Below are positions 25,697-34,575 of a stretch of 64,000 bases of DNA, one piece after another (position 1 is the stretch's first letter; each line of letters starts with the position of its first letter). The stretch is from Bacteroidales bacterium (lineage in GTDB: Bacteria; Bacteroidota; Bacteroidia; Bacteroidales; UBA932). The position numbers were made by a program, and so were the translations under genes. The notes under the pieces are model-generated. The model had not been told where the DNA came from, ran no database searches, and saw only the letters and a list, made by a program, of their open reading frames with translations. The stretch lies in contig JAFPVJ010000012.1 of the NCBI GenBank assembly GCA_017400135.1, forward strand, positions 1-64,000, read 5' to 3'.

Positions 25697-27564
25697 TCCC
25701 AAGCCATCTTGAAGAGGGAGAGGCCCACATTGTGGTGGTGCCCCATGATGTAGGCGCCGTCTTCCTTGACGATGACCGTGCAGTTGCCGGAGGTCTGGTC
25801 GGAATAGGTGGCTCCGGACACGACATTGGTGGACGGACCGTCTTCTTCGATCTGGACCGCCGCCTGATAGACGATGTTGGCGCCCGTCTTGACGAAGGTC
25901 TCAAGGTCTGCCTTGAAGTCGCCGCTGTCCTCGATGACCGTCACCCAGGAACGGGCTGCGTTATACATCTTCAGGAAAGCGATATACTTCTTGCCGGCAT
26001 ATTCGAACGGGGTGAAGCCGAAGAGGTTCTTCATCGCTTCGTTGGCGATGTTGTCCCAGGCGACGCCCTCGGCCGAATTCAGGTCGTAGAACATGCCGAT
26101 ATTGTTGGTGACCAGCAAGGCGGTCTTGGCATTCATGTCATACTGATAGAAGGAACCCTTGCCCTGTGAGGCGCCGTAGCCATAGTTGAAGCCGTCCGGA
26201 GTCTGACTCTTGAGCTTGCCGTCCACGATGGCCCAGCGGGCCGTCGTAGAAGCGCCCTGGGTGTTGGTGCGGAACCAGACAAAGCCCTTGCTCCAGTCGC
26301 CAACGACTGTGAAGAAGTCGCCGAAACGGCGCTCCGCCCAGGTCGGAAGGGTGTAGTCGGAGAGCAGCTTGGTCGGAGCGGCGTCGATGCCATTCTCGTA
26401 GGCATAGAGATAGAGGTGGGTGCCGCCGTCGAGCGCCAGGTTGCAGAGCAGCAGGATGTGCTTCTTGGTGGTGGGATTGTAGATCGTGCGGACGCAGGAA
26501 GTGTAGTGCGTACCCTCGCTCTCGACACCGTCCATGCATACCTGCTTGGCCTGGTCGATCGTGCCGTCGAGCGGGATGGCCCATACACCCTTTGCGCCGG
26601 TGCCCTGCTGGGCGACATAGATGTAATTTTCATCCATGGTGGCGCAGCGGTCCAGGTTCTTGGTGAAAGTGGGCCAGCCGGTGTTGGGATACTTGCCCCA
26701 GAGGCGCTGGACCGAGAACACGGGCTCGTGGATGGTCAGGGAGGCCATGCGGGTGATCTCACTCCGCTTGATGGCAAGGCTCTTCTCGCCGGAACCGACC
26801 TCGAGGGTCTGTCCGTCTCCGTAGTGGACGATCATCTTCAGGCCCATGGTGAACTGGGTCGGAGGGAGGACGACCCAGAACTCGGTATCCTCCTTCTCGT
26901 TGAGCTGCACGGGCTCCGGGCAGACGAGGGTCACGACCGTTGCGGCATCCTTGTCCAGGGTGACGACGGGATCTTCCTTTTCGTATACGACGACCGCCTT
27001 ACCGGCGAGCGGGGTATCTTCGCCGCCCATCACTTCGATGGAACTGACGGCCACGTTACCCTTGAGGTTGATCAGCAGGAAACCGCCGACATTCTTGAAC
27101 GGAAGGTAGCCGTTGTCGGAGAGGGATACCATCGTGTTGGCGCCGGGACCGAAGGTCTTTTCCGCGTAGGTCTGCTCGGCGGGCAGGGTGAGCGTGATCT
27201 CGCCCTTCGAAGTGATGGTCACGTCTTCGGCGTAGGGATAGACGCCCGCATAGCCGGGCAGCGCCTTGCCGGTGAGGAGACCGGAGACCTTGCCGAACTT
27301 GCCGTAGGTCTTGCCGGGCTCGCTCTTGAGCACGTACTTGCTGTTGGCAGTGGTCTTGGGGAATACGGTGATGCAATCCCCTTCCGCCCACACGACGTTC
27401 AGTTCGTCGGCATAGGTTCTCGTGCCGGGAACGGACTGTACGATGCCGGCTTCGATCTCATCCCCTTCGGGAAGAGCCACCTGGACGGATTCCGCCTGCT
27501 CTTTGACGCAGGACAGGGCGATAACCGCCATCAGGCCCATCAGGAAAAATCTTTTCATTTTCAT
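25693..27564 (-). CDS. Surface lipoprotein: fimbrillin-like N domain, DUF4623-like C domain
   Basis: This 623-residue protein has a lipoprotein signal (VIALSCVKE). Residues about 40-290 show the fimbrillin-like pattern TRTY...WAEGDCITVF...GVYPYA. From about 300 a beta-propeller-like domain begins (FSVQRLWGKYPNTGWPTF...MDENYIYVAQQG...TWAERRFGDFFTV) and runs to the end (NVGLSLFKMAWE). The same C-terminal domain is found in the proteins encoded at 27595 and 34572, fused to different N-terminal parts. It is likely exposed on the cell surface and may bind glycan or assist its capture. It follows its paralogue after 30 nt and precedes the GntR regulator. Confidence 0.75.
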   Translation of the reverse strand: MKMKRFFLMGLMAVIALSCVKEQAESVQVALPEGDEIEAGIVQSVPGTRTYADELNVVWAEGDCITVFPKTTANSKYVLKSEPGKTYGKFGKVSGLLTGKALPGYAGVYPYAEDVTITSKGEITLTLPAEQTYAEKTFGPGANTMVSLSDNGYLPFKNVGGFLLINLKGNVAVSSIEVMGGEDTPLAGKAVVVYEKEDPVVTLDKDAATVVTLVCPEPVQLNEKEDTEFWVVLPPTQFTMGLKMIVHYGDGQTLEVGSGEKSLAIKRSEITRMASLTIHEPVFSVQRLWGKYPNTGWPTFTKNLDRCATMDENYIYVAQQGTGAKGVWAIPLDGTIDQAKQVCMDGVESEGTHYTSCVRTIYNPTTKKHILLLCNLALDGGTHLYLYAYENGIDAAPTKLLSDYTLPTWAERRFGDFFTVVGDWSKGFVWFRTNTQGASTTARWAIVDGKLKSQTPDGFNYGYGASQGKGSFYQYDMNAKTALLVTNNIGMFYDLNSAEGVAWDNIANEAMKNLFGFTPFEYAGKKYIAFLKMYNAARSWVTVIEDSGDFKADLETFVKTGANIVYQAAVQIEEDGPSTNVVSGATYSDQTSGNCTVIVKEDGAYIMGHHHNVGLSLFKMAWE

Positions 27565-27594
27565 GCTACTAGTTTTTATGTGTTTGGTTAAAGT

Positions 27595-29496
27595 TTATTC
27601 AAGGGTCATCTTGAAGAGGGACAGGCCCACGTTCTGCTTGATGGCGGCGATGTAAAGGGCGCCGTCGATCTCGCGGACGGCCAGGTCCATGCCGCTGTGG
27701 CCGGAGGCCTTGGGGGACTCCACGTCCATTTCCTGGTGCCAGTCTCCGTCGTAGAAAGCGACATCGTTCTGGATGGACGCCTGATAAACGACCTTGTGGG
27801 CGTCGATCAGGGTCTGCCAGTCGTCGGTAGCGGCGCCTTCCATGATGAGAACGCGGCCATCCGTCGAGGAGACCTGCCGGGTGTAGGCGACATAGCGCTT
27901 GCCACCCCATTCGATGTATTGGAAGGACGGTACGTTCTTGTAGTAACCCGATTCCATTTGTGTGAGCGCGCAGTCGTTCCCGCCCGTGGCGGTCATCGGG
28001 TCAGTCAGGGTGGTGACCCACCAGGCTTTCCGGTCGTCCCGGGATACATAGATACCTTTTTTGATGTTTTCCGGATACGGGAAATAAGAACCGGCGCCAG
28101 AGCCATCTGCCATAACGAAACGTGCCTGCAGTGCATTGGATCCCGAAACTTTGCCTTCCAGGCGGAAGGTCATCACGGCCGTGGCATTGTCAAAGTCCTT
28201 GAAGAACAGCATTCCGTCCTGCAACGTGCCCCAGACAGTGAAGGTGTCGCCCAGGCGGCGCTCGGCCCATGTCGGCATCTCCACTACAGAAGGGTCAGTA
28301 TCAATACCACTGGCATAGAAATACATCTTGGGATCGCCCCAGGTCATGTTACAGACGGCCAGGACATCCTTCCCTCCATTGACGGAGGCATCCGAATTCT
28401 TGATGACGCGCGGGCAGGCCACATAGAAGGTCCCTTCCTCCGCCACGGTCCCGACGGGCAGTTTCTTCACTACAGACGGGTCTGCAAGACTGATTGCCCA
28501 GAGGTTCTTGGACTTGTCGGTCTCTGCGACATAGATGTATTCGTCGTCCATCGCGACGTTGCGGTCGGTGTTCGGCGTGCCACCGTAATACTCGTTCCAG
28601 GAGGCTGCTGCCGTGGAGAACTTGCCCCACACGCGCTGAATTTTGAGTTCCGGTTTCCTGGGGACGATACCCTTCATGTCGACCGTGATCCTGGCTACCT
28701 TGCCGGAACTCAGGTCGTGCCCGGCGGGGATGTCGATTTCCTTGACGCAGTCGCCGGCGTCCGTAAGGACCTTGACCGTCAGCTTGGTATCGGAGAGGTC
28801 TACCGGCGCGCAGGCGAACCAGATGCCGCTCGTGGAAGCGGTGTTGATGCGGATCGTATTGTCGCCATCGATGACGGTGGACTCGCCGCTGTCAATATCG
28901 TATTGCCAAAAGCCGGTCAGTGGCTTCCCGGACGTCAGTTCAACGCCCGTGACCTTGGCGGAACTCAGCTCCAGATTCTCGAACGACAGGAGTCCGTAGG
29001 CCGTCCAGTGCTTCAGCGAGAAATCGACCTTCTTGGGCATTTCGCCGAATTCCTCGGACTTGGCAACCAAGATCTGGGCTTTTTCATCGACGGACAGGGC
29101 CGTCGGGCTCTGCTCCGAAGGAACCTTAATGACCCAGGCCGCGCCGGACGCACGGTCGCAGACCGATGCGGGACTCAGCAGGGCAAACCAATACTTGGAT
29201 TCATTCACTTCTTCGAAAGAGGCCGTAAAGACGGCGGATTTGCCGTTCGGGGCCGGCGACACGTCCGCATCCTTGATGGACAGCATGTTGAGGGTAATCT
29301 TGACCCGGCTGTCATTCGCCGTCCACAAAACGGGGTAACTGTCCCCCTCGGGCGCGGTAAATGCCGTACGGGTCTCGGGTACTCCGGCCGTGAACCGGAC
29401 GGTCGCCGAGGCTCCGGAGGGCTCTTCGGGCTGCGTCCGGACACAGGAACAGACGGCCATCGCAAAAGCGAACAGGAAGAATAGGGTTTTTCTCAT
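27595..29496 (-). CDS. Surface lipoprotein with shared DUF4623-like C domain
   Basis: This 633-residue protein has a lipoprotein signal (AVCSCVRT). The N-terminal half has fimbrillin-like features (ETRTAFTAPEGDSYPVLWTANDSRVKI), and the C-terminal ~340 residues are the shared domain (IQRVWGKFSTAAASWNEYYGG, VAMDDEYIYVAETDKSKNLWAIS, QNVGLSLFKMTLE). This domain is closer to that of the 34572 protein than to the 25693 protein, sharing whole blocks such as CPR..KNSDAS.NGGKDVLAV. It is the second gene of the operon led by the small 49-residue peptide. Function unknown; surface binding is inferred from context. Confidence 0.75.
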   Translation of the reverse strand: MRKTLFFLFAFAMAVCSCVRTQPEEPSGASATVRFTAGVPETRTAFTAPEGDSYPVLWTANDSRVKITLNMLSIKDADVSPAPNGKSAVFTASFEEVNESKYWFALLSPASVCDRASGAAWVIKVPSEQSPTALSVDEKAQILVAKSEEFGEMPKKVDFSLKHWTAYGLLSFENLELSSAKVTGVELTSGKPLTGFWQYDIDSGESTVIDGDNTIRINTASTSGIWFACAPVDLSDTKLTVKVLTDAGDCVKEIDIPAGHDLSSGKVARITVDMKGIVPRKPELKIQRVWGKFSTAAASWNEYYGGTPNTDRNVAMDDEYIYVAETDKSKNLWAISLADPSVVKKLPVGTVAEEGTFYVACPRVIKNSDASVNGGKDVLAVCNMTWGDPKMYFYASGIDTDPSVVEMPTWAERRLGDTFTVWGTLQDGMLFFKDFDNATAVMTFRLEGKVSGSNALQARFVMADGSGAGSYFPYPENIKKGIYVSRDDRKAWWVTTLTDPMTATGGNDCALTQMESGYYKNVPSFQYIEWGGKRYVAYTRQVSSTDGRVLIMEGAATDDWQTLIDAHKVVYQASIQNDVAFYDGDWHQEMDVESPKASGHSGMDLAVREIDGALYIAAIKQNVGLSLFKMTLE

Positions 29497-29508
29497 GGCA
29501 GCGTCGGA

Positions 29509-29658
29509 TTAAAAGGTTCCCCAGTTCTCGCCGGTACCGGGCTGGATTTCACCGCCGGTCAGGCTGGTCTGGCAAAGCGCCTGTCCCTCGAAGGACAATA
29601 CGCAACATTCGGGAGCCAAATATGCCTCCGGAAGAAGAATCTTTTCGTTATGGATCAT
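29509..29658 (-). CDS. 49-residue leader-position peptide
   Basis: Starting at the ATG at 29658 the product is 49 residues: MIHNEKILLPEAYLAPECCVL and onward, ending NWGTF, with no signal peptide. Small acidic Cys/Gly-rich peptides of this kind are common at the head of surface-protein operons in Prevotella-like bacteria; their role is not known. The ATG lies 24 nt downstream of the 21-bp repeat, and the next gene starts 12 nt after its stop. A longer upstream frame to 29925 exists but runs through the promoter and antisense to the neighbouring gene's end, so I reject it. Confidence 0.55.
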   Translation of the reverse strand: MIHNEKILLPEAYLAPECCVLSFEGQALCQTSLTGGEIQPGTGENWGTF

Positions 29659-29682
29659 GGGCGTCAAACCGTTGCTTTTCGT

Positions 29683-29703
29683 GTGTGGTGTACTGTGGTG
29701 CAA
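29683..29703 (-). promoter_or_regulatory. 21-bp shared operator, copy 1
   Basis: An exact 21-bp match to 47385-47405. It contains the direct repeat TGTGGTG-TAC-TGTGGTG (10-nt period). On the minus strand it overlaps the end of a -7-like TACCTTGC, which has a TTG 20 nt upstream, so it covers the expected transcription start of the small-peptide/lipoprotein/GntR operon. Confidence 0.7.
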
Positions 29704-29719
29704 GGTACTGCAAAAATCG

Positions 29720-32700
29720 CTAAAAAACAACATTCTGGCTATCTTTTTCAAAGAGCAGGACGGCCAGGGCGTACTGGCGCAGATTGATGCGTCCGGAGGT
29801 GAAGGCCGTGGCCTGGCCGATGGTGCGCGTGTCCGTGATGTGCCAGCCTGGGATGCGGACGGTGCCGCCGCGGCTGCCGGAGGCCGTCGTGCTGACGACG
29901 ACCGCGATGCGATCCTCTCCCGCAAAGCCCCGCACGATCAGGTCCTTATCCGAACACTCGATGCCGTCGGTGCAGATGAAACGGCCCATGAGCAGCTCCG
30001 GGAAGGCGTGACGGACGTCATTGACCTCGCGCAGGAACTGCTGATACACCGGCGTCTCATCGATCAGCCCCCGGCAGCGGTAGACCTCGATGTCGTTGCG
30101 CAGTCCCTTCAGCAGCGTATTGCCAACCCGCCGGGGAATGTCGCTGTCGTCCCGCACGCAGCGGTCGGACCAGATCACCTCCGGGAAGGCGTAGCGGAAC
30201 CATTCCGGGAAACTCTCCGGCAGGGCGGTGAATTCCACGATGTGGACGAAGTCGCAATACTGCGCCGTACAGTCACTCAGCCATTCCGTTCCCAGGCCGA
30301 ATTCCGGGCTGCGGGCCTTGACATAGTCGCGGATCTCCTTGAGCGATTCGGCCTTGTAGCGGCCCGTATACAGGTCTTGGACCGGATATTCTCCGCTCAG
30401 GTCCCAGTCCGGGAATTCCTCGGCGACGCCGAGCTGGTCGTAAAAGACCGCATCGGCTCCCGCCGCCAGGGCGCGGTCCGCCATCCGCAGCAGACGGTCG
30501 CGCCAGGCCCGCTGGCTCATGTCGGCGATGACGAAGGTCCGGGAGTCGTAGTAGCCCAGGGCCGTGCCTTCGCCCGTAAACTTGTAATGCTCCGTAAATT
30601 CGCGGCCGGTATTGTCGTGATTGGTGACCCGGGAGGCCTCTCCGCTGCGGTAATACTTGCTTTCCACATCGATCAGGCGCCCGTTGAAATACTGGATCAG
30701 GCGCCCGCCCTTGGCCCTGTAGGCCGCGACGGCCCTCGCCCAGCCCTCGTCGCCGCCTTGGGAGGCATCCGGGGAATAGTCGGGATAGCCGTTGTCCATT
30801 CCCTCATCCCACCAGCCGAAGGCGAGCACGGCGTTGCAGCCGACGCTCTCCCCGGCCTCGAAGATGCGGCCTGGCAGGTCCTCGTAGCGACGCAGGTATT
30901 CGCCGTACTGATGCTTGAAGATGATGCGCTGCCAGCCCGTCATGGTCGGGACCCAGGAGGCCGGCTCCTGTTTTTCCCACCAGGAATCGGCCCAGGCGCG
31001 GTAGAGTCGGGCGGTTTCGGTCCAGGCGCCGCAATAGGGTACAAGAACCGAGCAGTCATTGGTCCAGACTTGCCCGCAGGTGGCGTTGGGATAGCGGTAG
31101 AAGCCCGCTTCCAGGTGCCCGAAATCCTGCCAGCGTCCCGAGGAACATTCATTCCCCTTGCTCGGATAGGCTCTCAATCCGTGCCAGGTCTGCTGCAGGG
31201 AAGCGTCGTGGCTGCCGAAATACAGGCCTTCCGTTTCCCCCACGAAGGCGAAACAGTCGGCGGCTGCGTTGCGGGGATATTGCAGGTCGTACTGGCGGAA
31301 CTTCTGCGCCGGCGTCATATAGACGGCACGGGTGGGGATGTCGGCGATGGTTTTCTGCGGATTGTCGAAGAGCTGGCCGCCGGTGTGGGTGGTCAGCAGT
31401 TTGTAGCCTTCCGGCAGCGCCAGGTCACCCATCAGCGGGTATTGAAGTTCGCGCACGATGGTGTGGGGCTCATTGTTTTCCAGTCGGGCGACGAACCGCA
31501 CCTTCCCGTCTTCCAACGTGAGAACAAGGCTCAGGCTGATATCCAGCGTCTCTCCATCGGCGACCAGTTGTTCGTATTCAATTCGGATGGCGCCGTCTGT
31601 GAGTTTCACCCGCGGCCTCTGGTCGGTGGCCCGCACCTCGATTTCCTTGCGTTCCGGGGTGTTGTAGTACAGCCGCCAGAGTCCCGCTCCGCCGGCATAT
31701 TCGGTGCCTGTCGCCAGGTTGCGCAGGCTCCGCAGGGCCCCGTCCCTGCCGACCACGACGGATGTCTTTTCATCCTGGAGGGAGACTTCCCCGTTTCTGA
31801 GCGGGGAATCGGCGATGAAGGTGCAGAACTCCTGGTACAGGGCGATGTCTTCCGGGCAGGGAGAGGTCGCCAGCTGGGTGAGGGCATTGGAGCCCGTGTA
31901 GCTGGCGATGGGCGCCACCCCGTACAGACCGACCTCCTTGAAACGGCGCATGTATTCGCGGAACTGCTCCTTGAGCGCCGGCACGTCGGCCTCGCTGAAA
32001 ACCATCTTTCCGGCCGCATCGGGCCCTTGCTTCACTTCCGCCATCACGGAAGAGACCAGCGAGTATTCGAATTCGGTCTCCATCCCCATCCCATACTCCT
32101 GGATGGCCTCGAGGGTCTTGTCGAAGGGATGGACGCCGGGTTTGTGCAGGTCCCAGTAATGATTGGGCTGCATCCAGGCTTGGTCGAAGCCCAGGCGTTT
32201 CCAGTATTTATAGCCAGCCGCCAGGTGGTAGGGGATCCAGTAGAGGCCCTGGCCGGCATCGTGGCAATACGACGAGAGTGCAGGAATGATGGTCTCCCAG
32301 CGCTTGTACTGACAATTGTGTCGCTCGGCTTCGGTCTCCCCGAAAGCGACGGGCAGGTCCTCGGACACGACGTAAAAGCCGGCCAGGTCTAGATATTTGC
32401 AGTCCAGGGCCTCAAAACGCGCCCGCGCCTCGTCGATATACCAATATAAAGCCGCCAGCTGGTCTTTCACATCGGCGAAATCCAACTCCCTGCCGCCGAT
32501 CGCGCCCCAGTACTTCGTGGAAGAAGCCTTGTCGGCGAAATGTTCCAGCATGATGGCATCCGGCACGGCAAATACCACATGGCGCTTGGAAGGCGGATCG
32601 CCGATGCGTGCGGCCGCTGCTGCGACGGCCTTATCCAACTGTGCCACACTGCCTTCCGGCCCCAGCCAGAGCATGAGCTGGTCCTCCCAGGAATCCTTCC

Positions 32701-32989
32701 CGGCGGAATGCCCGGCGGGCGAGACGCATAGCGTCTGGTTGCGCACCGGATCGTTCGCCTCGATGAAAAGGAACGCTCCGAACAGCCAGCGCTCGACGCC
32801 CGTGGAATCGACAAAACTCACGTGCGGGGCCAGGCGGGCGGCATCCCAGACGCGGGGTTCGCGGTGGTAGTAGCCGACCAGGTCCAGGTCCGCGAGGAAG
32901 GGCGGGGCGGGCGTCGGTGGCGTCGTCGTCGGTGCGTTGCAGCCGAAAAGCACAAATAAACCAAACAGGACAGACAGTATCTTTCTCAT
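29720..32989 (-). CDS. Lipoprotein: DUF4855 fused to DUF6259-like glycosidase
   Basis: This 1089-residue protein has a lipoprotein signal (VLFGCNAP). Residues about 30-400 form a DUF4855 domain (GYYHREPRVWDAARLAPHVSFVD, WLFGAFLFIE, GLYWIPYHLAAGYKYWKRLGFD). From about 405 follows a DUF6259-like unit: a beta-sandwich (LQDEKTSVVVGRDGALRSLRN) and a TIM-barrel-like part with VLAFGWWDEG, AGADAVFYDQLG and LGTEWLSD, where the Asp and Glu are candidate catalytic residues. Both domains are typical of uncharacterised carbohydrate-active proteins. As the last gene of the SusCD operon it is a good candidate for the surface depolymerising enzyme. Its ATG overlaps the preceding stop. Confidence 0.7.
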   Translation of the reverse strand: MRKILSVLFGLFVLFGCNAPTTTPPTPAPPFLADLDLVGYYHREPRVWDAARLAPHVSFVDSTGVERWLFGAFLFIEANDPVRNQTLCVSPAGHSAGKDSWEDQLMLWLGPEGSVAQLDKAVAAAAARIGDPPSKRHVVFAVPDAIMLEHFADKASSTKYWGAIGGRELDFADVKDQLAALYWYIDEARARFEALDCKYLDLAGFYVVSEDLPVAFGETEAERHNCQYKRWETIIPALSSYCHDAGQGLYWIPYHLAAGYKYWKRLGFDQAWMQPNHYWDLHKPGVHPFDKTLEAIQEYGMGMETEFEYSLVSSVMAEVKQGPDAAGKMVFSEADVPALKEQFREYMRRFKEVGLYGVAPIASYTGSNALTQLATSPCPEDIALYQEFCTFIADSPLRNGEVSLQDEKTSVVVGRDGALRSLRNLATGTEYAGGAGLWRLYYNTPERKEIEVRATDQRPRVKLTDGAIRIEYEQLVADGETLDISLSLVLTLEDGKVRFVARLENNEPHTIVRELQYPLMGDLALPEGYKLLTTHTGGQLFDNPQKTIADIPTRAVYMTPAQKFRQYDLQYPRNAAADCFAFVGETEGLYFGSHDASLQQTWHGLRAYPSKGNECSSGRWQDFGHLEAGFYRYPNATCGQVWTNDCSVLVPYCGAWTETARLYRAWADSWWEKQEPASWVPTMTGWQRIIFKHQYGEYLRRYEDLPGRIFEAGESVGCNAVLAFGWWDEGMDNGYPDYSPDASQGGDEGWARAVAAYRAKGGRLIQYFNGRLIDVESKYYRSGEASRVTNHDNTGREFTEHYKFTGEGTALGYYDSRTFVIADMSQRAWRDRLLRMADRALAAGADAVFYDQLGVAEEFPDWDLSGEYPVQDLYTGRYKAESLKEIRDYVKARSPEFGLGTEWLSDCTAQYCDFVHIVEFTALPESFPEWFRYAFPEVIWSDRCVRDDSDIPRRVGNTLLKGLRNDIEVYRCRGLIDETPVYQQFLREVNDVRHAFPELLMGRFICTDGIECSDKDLIVRGFAGEDRIAVVVSTTASGSRGGTVRIPGWHITDTRTIGQATAFTSGRINLRQYALAVLLFEKDSQNVVF

Positions 32990-34575
32990 TTTTTCAAGGG
33001 CGATTCGATGATGAAATGACAGAGTTTATGGTAGGTGGTCCGGTCATCCGGAAGTGTGGAATTCGCCAGTTGGTGCAGGGCGTCGGTGCCGGAATACAGG
33101 GCGATTGGACGCGTGCCGTAGACGCCACTCTCCCGCGCCCAGCGCAGATAGTCGTCGAAACGGGCGCGGTACTTGGCCGCGGAGGCGGCCCCGTTCACGG
33201 CCTCGACCATCGAATACTCGAATTCCAGTTCCAGCCCCATCCCATAGCGGTTGATTTCCCGGAAAGTGACGTCCATCGGGTTCTTGCCGGTCTCGTCCCA
33301 ATAGTAATTGGGCTGCATGCAGGCGATGTCGATGCCGAAATCCTGCCAGGTCTTGTAGCCGGGCGCCAGGTTGTAGGGGATCCAGTAAAGCCCCTCGTTG
33401 CATGCGTGCAGGTAAGCCGCCACGTCGGGGAGTACCACGTCGTACTTCTTGTATTCGGCCCGCCACTGCGTGTCCAGGGTCTCCGGCAGGATGTAGAAGC
33501 CGAGCAGCTCAATGTATTCATAGTGCTTGCGGGCAAAGGCCGCGCGCACCTCGTCAATGAACCACAGACAGGCGCGGACGCGGTCCTCCACCTTCGAGAA
33601 ATCCATTGCCCGTCCGTTCAGACTTCCCCAATAGGTCGTATTGCCTGAAACGGGGTTTGCGGTGACGGAAGCGATATAGTTCTCAAAGTAAATGGGCTCC
33701 GGCATCGACACGACGACATAGCGCTTGGAAGGCGGGGTCCCGATGCGTGCAGCCGTCTCACGGATGCAGTCCTCCAGCGCGTCCAGCTGTCCCGTCGGGA
33801 AATGCGGGGAAGGCGAGACCATGCGGCCCGTATACCAGCGGCCGAACGTATCGACTCCGTTGCCCCAGTAGCTCTCCTGCCAGGGGAACGTGCCGCCGGT
33901 GAACCAGAAATCCATCGCCTGCTGCCACAACTCCTTGGTCGCGGAAGGCGTGGAGGCCTCGGTCAGGACGTAGGTATGGCCGGGCGTGCCGTAGGTGCCG
34001 GTCTGCTGCCCCTCGATGAGCAGGAACCCATCGAAAAGCCAGTGCTCAGCGCCCTGCTCGTCCACGTAGGAGACGTGGCTGCCCCAGCGTTCCTTGTCCC
34101 AGGCGAGCGGACTGCGGTGCGAACTGTGCCCCGGAATCAGGGTCAAGTCGGCCGGGACGGGAAGCGTGCTGCGGGCCGTTTCCCAGGCATAGAGTTCGCC
34201 TGGCCCGGCTCCCGTCGCGAAGGAGAGTTCCTGCAGCGAGCCCTCTTCTCCCCCGGGACCGATGCCGCGGGCGGCAAACTTATATTCCGTGCCGGGCTTG
34301 AGCCCGTCCAGGGAGAGTTCCAGCCGGCAGGGGCCGGTCGAATCCGTCTCCAGCTGCTGATCCAGGGTTGGGTCTGCGGGAGCGGCCACCCAGCCGTAGC
34401 GGACCGTGACCGCCTCAACGGTGTTGAAGACCAGGGAGACCCCGAAGGCGCTTGTCTCCTGCAGGGTCACCCGGACGGCCGGATGGGCCGGCTGTGGCTC
34501 CGGTTCCTTCTCTCCGCAGGCGGCGAGGAGAAGGAACAGGGGCAGGCAGAAGGCGATCCGGCGGGTCTTCATCAT
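32986..34575 (-). CDS. Lipoprotein: Fn3-like domain plus DUF4855
   Basis: This 529-residue protein has a lipoprotein signal (LLLAACGEK). A fibronectin type III-like domain (about 30-125) is followed by a DUF4855 domain (about 140-525: DLTLIPGHSSHRSPLAWDKE, WLFDGFLLIEG, SKRYVVVSMPEPIYFENY, GLYWIPYNLAPGYKTW). The DUF4855 part is paralogous to the N-terminal half of the next gene's product, which suggests duplication followed by fusion with DUF6259. Start and stop overlap the neighbouring genes as ATGA, so expression is tightly coupled to SusC/SusD. Carbohydrate binding or hydrolysis is inferred from position. Confidence 0.72.
   Translation of the reverse strand: MMKTRRIAFCLPLFLLLAACGEKEPEPQPAHPAVRVTLQETSAFGVSLVFNTVEAVTVRYGWVAAPADPTLDQQLETDSTGPCRLELSLDGLKPGTEYKFAARGIGPGGEEGSLQELSFATGAGPGELYAWETARSTLPVPADLTLIPGHSSHRSPLAWDKERWGSHVSYVDEQGAEHWLFDGFLLIEGQQTGTYGTPGHTYVLTEASTPSATKELWQQAMDFWFTGGTFPWQESYWGNGVDTFGRWYTGRMVSPSPHFPTGQLDALEDCIRETAARIGTPPSKRYVVVSMPEPIYFENYIASVTANPVSGNTTYWGSLNGRAMDFSKVEDRVRACLWFIDEVRAAFARKHYEYIELLGFYILPETLDTQWRAEYKKYDVVLPDVAAYLHACNEGLYWIPYNLAPGYKTWQDFGIDIACMQPNYYWDETGKNPMDVTFREINRYGMGLELEFEYSMVEAVNGAASAAKYRARFDDYLRWARESGVYGTRPIALYSGTDALHQLANSTLPDDRTTYHKLCHFIIESPLKK

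Noticed and set aside
29659-29925. N-terminal extension of the small peptide to 138 residues
   Set aside because: The extension is basic, Ser/Arg/Pro-rich, runs through the promoter and operator, and is antisense-overlapped by the end of the DUF6259 protein gene, which is itself on the same strand in another frame.
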